Source of the DNA: JAYXXU01 sp049301135
GTDB taxonomy: Bacteria > Pseudomonadota > Gammaproteobacteria > Pseudomonadales > Moraxellaceae
Length of the DNA: 64,000 nucleotides
Reading direction: 5' to 3'
NCBI GenBank assembly: GCA_049301135.1
Contig: JBAQKP010000044.1
Coordinates: 1 to 64,000 of the forward strand
Positions 53,237 to 64,000 of this stretch are shown in pieces. The notes below the pieces were generated by a model. The model saw nothing but the letters and a program-made list of their open reading frames with translations. It made no database searches and had not been told where the DNA came from. Within the stretch, counting starts at the first letter, position 1; the number at the start of each line of letters is the position of its first letter. The position numbers were made by a program, and so were the translations under genes.

Positions 53237-54073
53237 TCAATAGCCCAATGATAAAAAATCCACCCCATTCGGGATTTTTGCCAGTCGATGTACACCGGTT
53301 TCTAGTTGGCCATTTGCGTGTAAGCGCAACCAACGATAACCCGGTGGGACACGATCTAACGCGAACTCACGACTGAGTGGTTTAAACTGAATACAGGTCG
53401 AAGGACATGAGTAAATCGAGGTGTGGCCGCGTACCGCTTCGAACACCTGATGCACATGACCATGCAAAATACTGCGCACCTGTGGATGCTGCTCGATGAT
53501 CCGCCAAAATGGAAAACTATCGGTCAGCATGTGAGCGTCCAGCCAGCGTGAACCGACCGCCAGCGGATGGTGATGCAACGCCACAATGGTATGAAAATCC
53601 GCAGTGGACTCCAACGCATCTTGCAGCCATTCCAGTTCGTGCCGCGAAAAGTGCCCTGCAACTTGATGGTCTTCGCTGGAGTTCAGCATGATGATGCGCC
53701 AGTTACCGACGGCAATCACACTCGGACTACTACAGGCGTGTGGAACACTGCCCCCTAGAAATAACTGATCCAGATCATGGTTGCCCTGTAGCCAATGCTG
53801 CGGTGCGCCTAACGCCGCCAAAAGCTGATGAAAGCGCGCGTAGGTTTCGAGGGCGGGAGCTTGCGCAATGTCGCCAGTCGCCAACACCAGATCAATCTTC
53901 GGGTGATTTTGCTGGATTAACGCCAACACCTGCGCAAAGCTCTGTTGGGTATTCATGCCCAGCAGACACGCATTGGGATCTTTAAACAGATGCGGATCAG
54001 AGACTTGAATCATCTCTATCGGAGGATGATCAGTCTGCGTGCGCATCGAATGCTCAGTGGGGTCGGTTGCCAT
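53237..54073 (-). CDS. cpdA: cAMP phosphodiesterase CpdA (Icc)
   Basis: The 278-residue calcineurin-like phosphoesterase has the metal motifs QVSDPHLF (about 23-30), TGDIAQ, GNHD and HGHVH. The family hydrolyses 3',5'-cAMP. It begins two bases after nudF, which is a frequent neighbour (nudF-cpdA). A start at the second Met (MRTQTD) is possible. Confidence 0.9.
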   Translation of the reverse strand: MATDPTEHSMRTQTDHPPIEMIQVSDPHLFKDPNACLLGMNTQQSFAQVLALIQQNHPKIDLVLATGDIAQAPALETYARFHQLLAALGAPQHWLQGNHDLDQLFLGGSVPHACSSPSVIAVGNWRIIMLNSSEDHQVAGHFSRHELEWLQDALESTADFHTIVALHHHPLAVGSRWLDAHMLTDSFPFWRIIEQHPQVRSILHGHVHQVFEAVRGHTSIYSCPSTCIQFKPLSREFALDRVPPGYRWLRLHANGQLETGVHRLAKIPNGVDFLSLGY

Positions 54074-54075
54074 GT

Positions 54076-54798
54076 TTAGCTCCCCGCTCGCGATGGATGC
54101 TCATGCAGTCTGACCTGCGCTGTGGTGTGCGGCGTGTCTCGTTGCATCGCTTGTCGTCGCTGCTGCTGTAGCCATTGTAGCGCGATAATCAGCGGTGCAT
54201 TGCGGACTCGATCACTGTGTAATAGCAGATCAAGCTCGGCGTAAGCAATTACATGCAACAAGATGTTTTCGCCTTCGTCGGCTGCGCCATAAATGCCGCC
54301 AACCCCACGCAAATCCGCCAGCGCGGCATACAGGGTAAATTGCTCATCACAACCGCCAACCGACGGATAAAATTGATAAATTTTTTCGAGCTGGCCAATC
54401 TGAATGCCAGTTTCTTCGTGCGCTTCACGGATTGCGGCCTGTTCTGCGCTTTCGCCTTGATCGACCAAGCCCGCCACGACTTCAAGTTGCCATGCTGATA
54501 CTGGATCAGCAATCGCACCAACCCTAAACTGTTCGATCAGCAGAAAGCACTGCTGCTGTGGATCATGGATCAACACACCAACCGCTGCAGGTCGGCGCAG
54601 CAATTCGCGCTGTAGCGGCTGACTCAGTTGTTGATCAGCGAACAGTCGATGGCGTAGTTGGATCTGATCAATGCGACCAAACCCTGCAAATACTTGTTGT
54701 TGTGCGTCGATGTAAGTATCGTTGAGTCCAAATACCGGACATCGCCAGTTGGGATCGCGCATGTTATACCGTCGTTTGAAGCGATAACTGTAAAACAT
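54076..54798 (-). CDS. nudF: ADP-ribose pyrophosphatase NudF
   Basis: The 240-residue Nudix hydrolase cleaves ADP-ribose. The Nudix box is in GLVDQGESAEQAAIREAHEE (about 117-136) followed by TG. The N-terminus is uncertain: the ATG at 54798 adds 12 odd basic/Tyr residues, and an ATG at 54762 gives a neater start, although no strong ribosome site supports either. Confidence 0.88.
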   Translation of the reverse strand: MFYSYRFKRRYNMRDPNWRCPVFGLNDTYIDAQQQVFAGFGRIDQIQLRHRLFADQQLSQPLQRELLRRPAAVGVLIHDPQQQCFLLIEQFRVGAIADPVSAWQLEVVAGLVDQGESAEQAAIREAHEETGIQIGQLEKIYQFYPSVGGCDEQFTLYAALADLRGVGGIYGAADEGENILLHVIAYAELDLLLHSDRVRNAPLIIALQWLQQQRRQAMQRDTPHTTAQVRLHEHPSRAGS

Positions 54799-54911
54799 TA
54801 GCAGAGCGGCTGCATAAAATGTAGCCCCGTATTGGCTAAAGCGTGACGGGGTTGGATAAAATGTGACTTAAACCGATCAATTTCCGACAAACTCCGACCA
54901 ATCTCGCCACA

Positions 54912-55388
54912 CTAGCGCGTACAACTGATCTCGTGCGATTCGTCTTCTTCAGCGTTGGTTCGAAAAACCGCACGTTGTGCGGACAACGCAACAATCTGCG
55001 CCGACTCGCTTTGACCATTCATCAGCTCAGCTTTTAGATTGATTATCGCTTCAAGTTCGGGATTCGAATGCACAAACTTAGGCACTGCTGTGATGGTTTC
55101 AACCAGTTGATCGGGTGCAATCAGTTGCCACGTGGCATCCACGCTTAATTCGTAGACAATATCCAGATTAAACGGATGGAGTTGGAAGCTTAGGCGGCTG
55201 TCAGATCGCGTTGTGCCATCGGCAAAATAGGTGTCTACCGACGTGCCGACCAGTGTTTGCTCTTTACTGTTGACCTCAAAGCTACAGTGCCAAGTACCGA
55301 GTAACAGTGCCGAATCAATCGGGGCTGCTGCCAGTGACGCTGTCGCCAGCAGACTAATAAATCCGATTGCGTAATAGTTTGTTTTCAA
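54912..55388 (-). CDS. Secreted hypothetical protein (lipocalin-like start)
   Basis: The 158-residue product has a signal peptide (IGFISLLATASLAAAP) and a beta-rich body beginning LLGTWHCSFEV. Cys in WHC and Cys in the C-terminal ISCTR may form a disulfide in the periplasm. I do not recognise a named family; the GTW beginning resembles lipocalin-type barrels. A TTG at 55388 is chosen since GGAG lies 9 bases before it; an ATG at 55409 is the alternative. It follows thiC by 58 bases. Confidence 0.65.
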   Translation of the reverse strand: MKTNYYAIGFISLLATASLAAAPIDSALLLGTWHCSFEVNSKEQTLVGTSVDTYFADGTTRSDSRLSFQLHPFNLDIVYELSVDATWQLIAPDQLVETITAVPKFVHSNPELEAIINLKAELMNGQSESAQIVALSAQRAVFRTNAEEDESHEISCTR

Positions 55389-55446
55389 AATGATATTCTC
55401 CGTAAACATGAGAACTAGGGCAGTCAGTTGGACTGCCCAGATCGGT

Positions 55447-57393
<1,947 letters not shown>

Positions 57394-57479
57394 TCAGGGC
57401 TACCGTCAATCGGTCTGTGTTGTTCTTGTGTTTAGCCGAATGTTTGACTACGCTCAGAGCCTATGGGTTGGATGGCCAC

Positions 57480-58784
57480 ATGAATAGCATGAAAACAGCA
57501 ATAGTCGTTTTGCTGACTTTGGTCAGTTTGCCGGTGATGGCAATGGATTTACTCGACACCTATCGGTTGGCGCAAAGCAATGATCCGGCATGGCGCGCCA
57601 CCTTAAACACCTATCTGGCGGAGCAACAAAACGAGGCGATTGCCTACGGTGGACTGCTGCCAAATGTGTCTGCTTTTGGCACGATCAATCGCAGTCGCTT
57701 TGAGCCGGATGCCGTTCCGCAGCAATTTTTGTCCACCAGCGTTCAGTATTCGCTGTCAGTGCGGCAGCCGGTGTTTAGTCCGGAGCGTTGGGCGCGTTAT
57801 CAGCAGGCCAAAGTCTCCACGCACCTAAATGACGCCACCTTGCGGGCGGATCAGCAGGCGTTTGTGTTAAAAGTGGCTGAGGCGTACTTTAAAGTGTTAC
57901 AGGCCGAAGCACAGCTTGCGTCACTGCGTGCCGAAGAAGACGCGTTTAATCGTCAGCATCAAATGATGCAAGCGCGCTTTAAAGCCGGTGTGGTGGCGCG
58001 TACCGATGTGACCGAGGCACTGGCACAACACCAAAACGCCATCGCCAACCGGATCTCGGCTGAGGTGAATATCACCGCCAGCCGTGAGGAGTTGACGGCG
58101 ATTTTGGGACAGCCCGTCGGTCAGTTGGCCGAATTGCGGCCGGATCTGCCGTATGAGCCGCCATATCCGGTGCAGATCATGGATTGGGAAGCACTGGCCA
58201 AACAGCACAACCCGAATATCGCGGTTGCGCGGTTGCGTGCCGATGTGGCCGAGCAAAACCGCCAAATCCAGCGCGCCGGTCACAAGCCACGGCTTGATTT
58301 GGTCGGTAGCGCCAGCGAAAACAAGCCTGACTTGGCATTGCAGAGTTTTAGCGAAGGTCGCAATCTATCCGTTGGGCTGGAGTTGAGTATTCCGATTTAT
58401 AGCGGTGGCCAGACCACGCGTTTGGTGCGCCAAGCGGCCTATCAAGTCGACGCTGCGCAAGATCAGATCACGGTCACTGAACGGCAAGCGACCTCGCAAG
58501 TGCGCAGTGCATTCTTAAATCTTCAGGCTGATCAAGCACGGATTGCAGCACGTCAGGCTGCGGTCGAGTCCGGCGATGTGGTTGCCGAAGCCTCGCAAGT
58601 CGGTTATGAGTTGGGTGTGCGTAACATCGTCGAGGTGTTGCTGGCACAGCGCAGTGCGTTTGCGGCGCGACGTGACTTTATTGCGGCACGCTATGACTAT
58701 GTGATCAACGTGTTGCGTTTGCGTGCGGCGGCGGGGCAACTGACCGCAACTGATCTGGCCGAGATCAATACTTGGCTTAAATAA
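57480..58784 (+). CDS. tolC: TolC-family outer-membrane efflux protein
   Basis: The 434-residue protein has a signal peptide (AIVVLLTLVSLPVMA) and two repeats of the outer-membrane efflux fold, with long helices and SVQYSLSVRQPVFSPERWA and LELSIPIYSGGQT strands. As the TolC duct it would serve RND pumps and type I secretion. The ATG at 57480 has GGAT before it; an ATG lies 9 bases on. It is divergent from thiC. Confidence 0.92.
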   Translation: MNSMKTAIVVLLTLVSLPVMAMDLLDTYRLAQSNDPAWRATLNTYLAEQQNEAIAYGGLLPNVSAFGTINRSRFEPDAVPQQFLSTSVQYSLSVRQPVFSPERWARYQQAKVSTHLNDATLRADQQAFVLKVAEAYFKVLQAEAQLASLRAEEDAFNRQHQMMQARFKAGVVARTDVTEALAQHQNAIANRISAEVNITASREELTAILGQPVGQLAELRPDLPYEPPYPVQIMDWEALAKQHNPNIAVARLRADVAEQNRQIQRAGHKPRLDLVGSASENKPDLALQSFSEGRNLSVGLELSIPIYSGGQTTRLVRQAAYQVDAAQDQITVTERQATSQVRSAFLNLQADQARIAARQAAVESGDVVAEASQVGYELGVRNIVEVLLAQRSAFAARRDFIAARYDYVINVLRLRAAAGQLTATDLAEINTWLK

Positions 58785-58810
58785 TGCTACAGCAGTCATC
58801 GAATCGTCAT

Positions 58811-58832
58811 CGCCATGCAGCATGCTATGGCG
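58811..58832. other. Hairpin after tolC
   Basis: CGCCAT pairs with ATGGCG across a loop that contains the palindrome AGCATGCT. No T-run follows, so it is at most a weak terminator between tolC and phoU. Confidence 0.35.
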
Positions 58833-58927
58833 TGCCATATTGTTTGTGACTCACCCAAGGCAGCCGATCGTCAAGATCATCGCGCAGCGTGTGTCAGTAC
58901 CGAGTTAGGGTTAGGAGTAGTGCCGTC

Positions 58928-59653
58928 ATGTGTCCTTCATTTGATCAACATATCAAACACACCTCAAATCAGTTTGAAGCTGACTTAGAAAAAGTCCATC
59001 GGATTTTTATGGGGATGGGCGGCATGGTCGAGCAACAAGTGGCGGATGCCATTCATGCACTGCTTGATGTCGATGCTGAATTGGCGATTCGGGTACAGCA
59101 ACAAGATCAGGTGGTCAATAAATTTGAAACTGACCTCGACAGTGCGCTGGCGTTGATCTTAGTGCGTCGGCAACCGACTGCCAATGATCTGCGCACCGTT
59201 TTGGCGATGAGTAAAGCCAACACCGACCTTGAGCGGATCGGCGATGAAGCCAGCAAGATCGCGCGGATTGCCCAAGCCTTGGTCAGTGAAGGCGAGTCAC
59301 CGCGCGGCTACATGGAAGCACGGCATATCGGCAATCAAGTGCGCCTGATGATCCGCGAGGCACTCGATGCCTTTGCGCGGCTCGATGCGGAGCAAGCCTT
59401 GCGAGTGATGCAAGCCGATGCGGATATTGACCGTGAATACCAGTCGGCCACTCGCACGCTGATGACCTTTATGATGGAAGATCCGCGCCAAATCACCCGT
59501 GTGATGAACGTGCTGTGGGTACTGCGTTCGCTGGAGCGGATGGGTGATCATGCGCGTAACATCAGTGAGCAGGTGATTTATATGGTCAAAGGCCGTGATG
59601 TCCGGCACACGCATCTTGATACGATTGAGCAGCAATTAAACCAAGACTTGTAA
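58928..59653 (+). CDS. phoU: Phosphate signalling protein PhoU
   Basis: The 241-residue protein is two three-helix bundles with PhoU metal-binding motifs (TDLERIGDEASKIA, about 98-111, and LRSLERMGDHARNISE, about 203-218). PhoU links the Pst transporter to PhoR and restrains phosphate uptake. The ATG at 58928 has AGGAG upstream. The pst and phoBR genes are not in the window; PhoU stands alone here. Confidence 0.93.
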   Translation: MCPSFDQHIKHTSNQFEADLEKVHRIFMGMGGMVEQQVADAIHALLDVDAELAIRVQQQDQVVNKFETDLDSALALILVRRQPTANDLRTVLAMSKANTDLERIGDEASKIARIAQALVSEGESPRGYMEARHIGNQVRLMIREALDAFARLDAEQALRVMQADADIDREYQSATRTLMTFMMEDPRQITRVMNVLWVLRSLERMGDHARNISEQVIYMVKGRDVRHTHLDTIEQQLNQDL

Positions 59654-59760
59654 GGGGGTTGTGGACGTCTGAGCCATGGCCGCGCGGCCTGACCGCATGG
59701 TGTGTTGCCGCGTGGCTGGCGTACAAACCGTCTACAGGCTTTGATTTTTAATCACTCAAC

Positions 59761-59797
59761 AACACCTCTGCGCTCGGCTGGGGTGTTTTGTCTTTTG
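59761..59797 (+). terminator. Intrinsic terminator after phoU
   Basis: AACACCTC pairs with GGGGTGTT (one G-U pair) over an 11-base loop and is followed by TTGTCTTTT. Confidence 0.7.
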
Positions 59798-59937
59798 CGG
59801 TGGGGGAGGGTGCGACAGTTGGGTTTTAGGGTCGAACAGCATAAAACCCTGACGAAAGGCACTTCACTGTTCGCCAATGGCGCATGGATCGCTTGTTCCA
59901 AACAGGTGAATCACTACACAATATCCACGAGTTTGAT

Positions 59938-59956
59938 ACGCCTGTTACACAGGCGT
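59938..59956. other. Perfect hairpin of unknown role
   Basis: ACGCCTGT-TAC-ACAGGCGT forms an eight-pair stem with a three-base loop and no following T-run. It lies 232 bases before the large repeat gene. It may be a regulator site or a structured leader. Confidence 0.45.
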
Positions 59957-60187
59957 CACGATGCTTGTCTCTAATATGGTTTCGATCGCCGCTGTGCATG
60001 GTTTATGCGTGTGCGATGGCCTCGGTAGTGGGATATGGTGGCGAGTGGTGGGTATCGAATAAGGATGGTTTTCATCCAAACGCAGCGTTGCTGTATTGCT
60101 GATCCGATGAGTAGATGGTTATGACCTTTCAGTCTTTTGAGCGAGCCCTAAAACAGCCAAGTCATACCGTTGAATGTGGGGTGCGCT

Positions 60188-63100
60188 ATGTGGGGCAATA
60201 ATAAGATGGATAAAATGGACAAAAAAATGATTGCTGGTATGAAGCAAAAGTGGTTTATCGTGTTGCATATGATTGCAGCAGCAATGGCATTGTTTTCACT
60301 GATATTTTTGGTAATTGGTAATCCGGCCCATGCTTTAATTCAGCGTAGCTTTAAAAATTTAAGTTTTGAAGATGTTCAGATATCAAGTACCGCGCCATGT
60401 CGGGTCTATGCGTCATCTGACGCTACTACGCCTTCGGCCAGTGTTCCCGGATGGACGACAACCCATCCTAGTTTCTCTGGTGGTGGCCGTATTTCTTGTG
60501 CTGGTACGGTGAGCGCAGGGGTAGACACTACCAGCATCGCGCCAATTATAGAAGTCTGGAAAGGTCCACGATTTTTAACAGGCGGAACTACGACCTGTAA
60601 TAACAATTCACAAGATTGTATTAATGGCCGGAGCGGAAATCAATTTGTAGAATTAAATGCTGAATCTTTATCTGAAATCAGACAACAAGTGTGTCTGGAA
60701 ACAGGTGAAAGTGTAGGCTGGAAATTTAGCCATAATGGACGCAATGCAACAGCAGATCAGATGCGCTTTAAGGCGGGGAGTCAGTCCATTATTCGGGTAG
60801 CTACCTCAACTACAGGAAGCGGAAATGTGCTGGGCTGTGACAGCGGCACATGTAATGCTGTACAGTCGGGACGAACTACCCTATTTACTAAGACCCGCTG
60901 GGCTGATTATAGTGGTTCGTTTACAGCAAATAACTCGACCAATACTTATATCGGTTTTGAATCCTTAAATGGTTCCTCGACTCAAGGTAACTTTCTGGAT
61001 GATATTCAAGTTACGTTAAAACCGGCGGTTGAGTTTAAGCTGGGCACTTATAGCCAGGTAGAAAATCAGACTGCGCCTACGGTTGATCTTCAGGTAGTTG
61101 GTATTGTACAGGCAAACATCAGCTTAAATCTCACCATTGACCCCACATCTACTGCGGTAATAGGCACGGATTACACCCTTAATGGTGGAACTAGTACCAG
61201 TTTTAATATCACATTACCAGCAGGTGATTATAGCAATGGAACTGTTATTAGTATTCCGGTTACTTTACTCAATAATAGCATTGTTGAGGGAAGCCGGTTT
61301 TTCAAAGTCATTTTAACGCCTGATGCTACCAAATTCACTATTATGCCAACCAGTAGCTGTACTAATACAGGGGGGAATGCTAGTTCAACTTTTGCTATTC
61401 AAGATGATGACATTGGTCTTCAGTTGGAAAAAAGTTGGGTCAATGCCAGCGTAAATGATAAAGCAACTTTAACGACTACAGGAGGTGGTTCAGGGGCTAG
61501 TAATATCAGTAGCGTGGTAACAGCGAATACAGCTACTGAAACAGATACCTCTAATACCATTATTTTAGCGGCTGGAGCATCACGTACGCTTTCAGAAACA
61601 CTCAATAGTTCAAATTCTGGAGCATATAGTGTATCTGGCTGGACATGTAATGGGGGGAGTTTAAGTGGTTCGGTGTTAACAACATCAACTGCTGATTATG
61701 GTAAGACCATTAAATGTACGATTACTAATTCTCGAACTACATCATTACAGCTGGCAAAAGCATGGGGTGCTGGTAGTTCTGTCAGTGATAGCGCTACGAT
61801 TGGTGCAACCACAGGGGGTACTAATAATACCAGTGCATTTACTACGATAGGTGGTACAAATGCAACCAGTGGTACTCCGGTTGCTATTGCAACGGGTAAT
61901 ACCATAACTTTTCCAGCAGAAACCGGCACTAATATTGCTGGTTACAATAGTGTCTTAAGTTGTACAGCAAATAATGGTGCGACAGCCAATGCTTTAAGTG
62001 GCACTAATGGTCAAGTGAGTAACACATTATTGATCGGTGCAGGCGATGCAGGCAAAGCGATTGTTTGTACTTATAGCAATACCCGTAAGAGCACGACATT
62101 CCGCCTTGCCAAAGCATGGGGCGCGAACAGTATTACAAACAACGTGGCAAACCTGAATGCAACCACAGGGTTAATTAACAACACCGCAGCGTTTACCAGC
62201 ACTGCAAGTACAGCAACCAATGGCGCAACAGTAACAGTATTTGCTGGTGAAACAGCAACATTGCCTGCGGAAACCATGAGCTCAGGCACACTGGCAAACT
62301 ACAATACTGTAGTGAGTTGTAATGCGGGAACTTTGTCTGGTACTAATGGTCAGTCAAGCGGCAATACATTAACGGTGACTGCGGCAGCAACTGCAACTGC
62401 GCCAATTACCTGTACCTATACCAATACACGTATTGCACAACAGTTGAGTGTGGCAAAAACATGGCAAAATGCAATAAATGGTCATACGGCTAGTGCGACC
62501 ACGACGGGCGGCACCAATAATGCCAGCGTTAGCTCCACGTCAACTGGGAATAACACCACCACAGGCACGCCAGTCACTGTCTATGCGGGTGATGTGGTGA
62601 ACTTGCCAACTGAAACCTTAGGTGGCGGTGCACTGCCAGTGCAATACAACAGTGCACTGGCTTGTAGCGGTGGCACAACCTTAGCAAGTGGTGCAATGAA
62701 TCGTAGCATTACCATTACTGCCAACACGACGGCGACGGTCTGTACCTATACCAATACATTTATTGTATCGGGTGCAATTAATGGTCGCGTGTTTGAAGAC
62801 AGCAACTATGGTGGCGGCGCAGGTCGTAGCTATGCAACATCTAGCGGCAGTGCACGTTCAAATGCTCGTGTAGAACTCTATGATAGTTCAGGCAATTTTG
62901 TGACCAGTGCCACCACAGACGCGAGTGGTAATTATAGCTTTACTGGCCTTGCTGCAGGCAACTATACAGTGCGTGTGGTGAATAGTAGCGTCACCTCATC
63001 GCGTGGCACAGGCGGCTTGGCAGTACAAACCTTTAGAGCTAACGCTACTACTGGCATTGCTGTGGCGGATACCAATCGCGTGGGTGGTGAAACACCAAGT

Positions 63101-64000
63101 CTCGTGGATGCAGGTAATGGCACAACCACACTGGCATCTTTAACGACTGCGACAACCACTGCCCAATCGGTTGCTCCTGTGACTGTTGCTTTAGGCACAA
63201 TTACAGGTGTCGATTTTGGTTATAACTTTAGTACCATCGTGAATACCAATGATTTAGGTCAAGGCTCATTACGTCAATTTATTATCAATACCAATACGTT
63301 GAGTGATGGTTTGGCGCAGTCAGGCTCAAGCAACAATACACGCGGCGCAAGCTCAAGCCTACCGTCTGGTCGTGATAGCACGATATTTATGATTCCTGAT
63401 GGCGCAAGTCATGCAGGTATTCGTAGTGGTTTAACCAATCAGTTAACGGGTGGGGTTGCCATTATTAAAGTAGCCAGTAGCTTGCCAGCCATTACGGGTG
63501 GCAATACGCTGATTGATGGTGGCACGCAGACCTTTAATATTGGTAATAGCAACACCACCACGCTGAACAGTGCGTCAACGGTTGGTATTGATAATTTGTC
63601 TGTACCTGCCATTGCAGGGCCAGAGGTTCAAATTGAACCCACCAGTGGTTTTTATGCTTCAACAGTCAATGGTTTAACTTTATCTTCCAATGACAATACG
63701 GTACAAAATATTTCTATCTCTGGTTTCACAGGAACAGGTGGAACGGATCAGGGGGATATTTACGTCAGTGCAGGGGCAACAGGCACGCTGATTCGCTGGA
63801 ATACCGTGGGTATTACCGCCACCAGTTATAGTGATCGTGGAGCAGGTGTGCGTACCACAGACTATGGTATTTATTCTCTGGCTGGTTCTTTAACTGTGCG
63901 TGAAAATATCGTTGCTTATGTGGGTGCAGGTGGCATTGAGCTATTTAATGTGAGCAGTATTTTGGTAGAGGCCAATGAATTGCGTGGCAACGCCATTATC
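60188..64000 (+). CDS. Very large secreted repeat protein (3' end outside window)
   Basis: The frame is open for 1,271 codons to the window edge. After a long basic leader comes a signal segment (IAAAMALFSLIFLVIGNPAHA, ending about residue 56). Next is a Cys-containing domain (about 57-285), a Calx-beta-like domain (about 290-408, ending AIQDDD), four tandem Thr/Asn/Gly-rich repeats of 109-118 residues (411-860), an SdrD-B-like domain (SGAINGRVFEDSN to GNYTVRVV, about 861-940), a segment with NTNDLGQGSLRQF (about 1019-1031), and the beginning of a right-handed beta-helix. Such architecture is typical of surface-exposed adhesin-like proteins. Start: 60188 has GGGG upstream; ATGs at 60206, 60215, 60227 and 60239 are possible. 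Codons are AT-richer than neighbours. Secretion route and function are unknown. Confidence 0.85.
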   Translation, partial: MWGNNKMDKMDKKMIAGMKQKWFIVLHMIAAAMALFSLIFLVIGNPAHALIQRSFKNLSFEDVQISSTAPCRVYASSDATTPSASVPGWTTTHPSFSGGGRISCAGTVSAGVDTTSIAPIIEVWKGPRFLTGGTTTCNNNSQDCINGRSGNQFVELNAESLSEIRQQVCLETGESVGWKFSHNGRNATADQMRFKAGSQSIIRVATSTTGSGNVLGCDSGTCNAVQSGRTTLFTKTRWADYSGSFTANNSTNTYIGFESLNGSSTQGNFLDDIQVTLKPAVEFKLGTYSQVENQTAPTVDLQVVGIVQANISLNLTIDPTSTAVIGTDYTLNGGTSTSFNITLPAGDYSNGTVISIPVTLLNNSIVEGSRFFKVILTPDATKFTIMPTSSCTNTGGNASSTFAIQDDDIGLQLEKSWVNASVNDKATLTTTGGGSGASNISSVVTANTATETDTSNTIILAAGASRTLSETLNSSNSGAYSVSGWTCNGGSLSGSVLTTSTADYGKTIKCTITNSRTTSLQLAKAWGAGSSVSDSATIGATTGGTNNTSAFTTIGGTNATSGTPVAIATGNTITFPAETGTNIAGYNSVLSCTANNGATANALSGTNGQVSNTLLIGAGDAGKAIVCTYSNTRKSTTFRLAKAWGANSITNNVANLNATTGLINNTAAFTSTASTATNGATVTVFAGETATLPAETMSSGTLANYNTVVSCNAGTLSGTNGQSSGNTLTVTAAATATAPITCTYTNTRIAQQLSVAKTWQNAINGHTASATTTGGTNNASVSSTSTGNNTTTGTPVTVYAGDVVNLPTETLGGGALPVQYNSALACSGGTTLASGAMNRSITITANTTATVCTYTNTFIVSGAINGRVFEDSNYGGGAGRSYATSSGSARSNARVELYDSSGNFVTSATTDASGNYSFTGLAAGNYTVRVVNSSVTSSRGTGGLAVQTFRANATTGIAVADTNRVGGETPSLVDAGNGTTTLASLTTATTTAQSVAPVTVALGTITGVDFGYNFSTIVNTNDLGQGSLRQFIINTNTLSDGLAQSGSSNNTRGASSSLPSGRDSTIFMIPDGASHAGIRSGLTNQLTGGVAIIKVASSLPAITGGNTLIDGGTQTFNIGNSNTTTLNSASTVGIDNLSVPAIAGPEVQIEPTSGFYASTVNGLTLSSNDNTVQNISISGFTGTGGTDQGDIYVSAGATGTLIRWNTVGITATSYSDRGAGVRTTDYGIYSLAGSLTVRENIVAYVGAGGIELFNVSSILVEANELRGNAII
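61418..62767 (+). repeat. Four tandem prealbumin-like repeats inside the large protein
   Basis: Units start near residues 411, 520, 638 and 752. Each opens with an L-x-L/V-x-K-x-W motif (LQLEKSW, LQLAKAW, FRLAKAW, LSVAKTW), has a central A-x-x-T/N-GG-x-NN segment, a PAET/PTET motif in units 2-4, one Cys in the middle, and closes with C-T-x-T/S-N (CTITNSR, CTYSNTR, CTYTNTR, CTYTNTF). The paired Cys in each unit may form a disulfide. Unit 1 is the most divergent. The repeat is at protein level; the DNA has diverged. Confidence 0.8.

Larger units (their letters stand above)
59654..60187. other. Non-coding region between phoU and the large repeat protein
   Basis: This 534-base gap holds the phoU terminator (59761-59797), an unexplained perfect hairpin (59938-59956) and a 26-residue upstream frame (60121-60201). 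Frames such as 59884-60102 lack ribosome sites and protein-like composition. No RNA gene is recognised. It marks a change from ordinary to AT-richer DNA. Confidence 0.6.

Noticed and set aside
59884..60102. 72-residue frame after phoU
   Set aside because: It has no ribosome site, contains the perfect hairpin, and its composition does not look like a protein; it is probably chance.

Overview
The window is chromosomal DNA of a gammaproteobacterium, most likely a member of the Moraxellaceae (Acinetobacter relatives). The evidence is gene content and order: an atpIBEFHAGDC operon, zur-znuCB divergent from znuA, argS followed by an ftsN-like gene, a pilS-pilR pair, xerD-dsbC-hom-thrC-pbpG, ribF-ileS-lspA-fkpB, kdsD-kdsC-lptC-lptA-lptB, a CbrX/CbrA/CbrB block, gluQ-dksA, and cpdA-nudF-thiC-tolC-phoU. 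The species is not determined. I see no rRNA, tRNA, CRISPR array, insertion sequence or prophage.

Layout. 1-510: end of a DsbA-like gene with an altered active site. 580-7850: complete ATP synthase operon (minus strand). 7990-11093: zinc uptake (znuA; zur-znuC-znuB) around one Zur-type palindrome. 11098-16219: GST, argS, SPOR/FtsN-like protein, a short-chain dehydrogenase and a divergent TetR regulator. 16260-20084: a GacA-like regulator followed by pilS and pilR. 20281-26885: PBP7-type endopeptidase, threonine synthase, homoserine dehydrogenase, an AT-rich two-gene islet of unknown function, DsbC and XerD. 27000-33566: iron (Fur-boxed TonB receptor; feoA-feoB plus a Cys-rich partner) with a SulP transporter between. 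33620-36283: accessory stretch with hicAB, a small secreted basic protein, ribF, a truncated antitoxin-like ORF and an orphan membrane protein. 36509-47087: ileS-lspA-fkpB, LPS genes (lpt/kds), murD and ftsW. 47107-51660: CbrB/CbrA-type sensor system with a small CbrX-like leader gene. 51699-59653: gluQ, dksA, cpdA, nudF, a secreted hypothetical protein, thiC, tolC and phoU. 60188-64000: the first 1,271 codons of a very large, AT-richer, repetitive secreted protein that continues past the window.

Most of the window is core metabolism and envelope biogenesis. The least explained parts are the islet at 24,092-24,903, the insertion between ribF and ileS, the DsbA homologue lacking its nucleophilic cysteine, and the open-ended repeat protein. 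I did not find a convincing wholly new multi-gene system; the islet is the best candidate for an undescribed small module.
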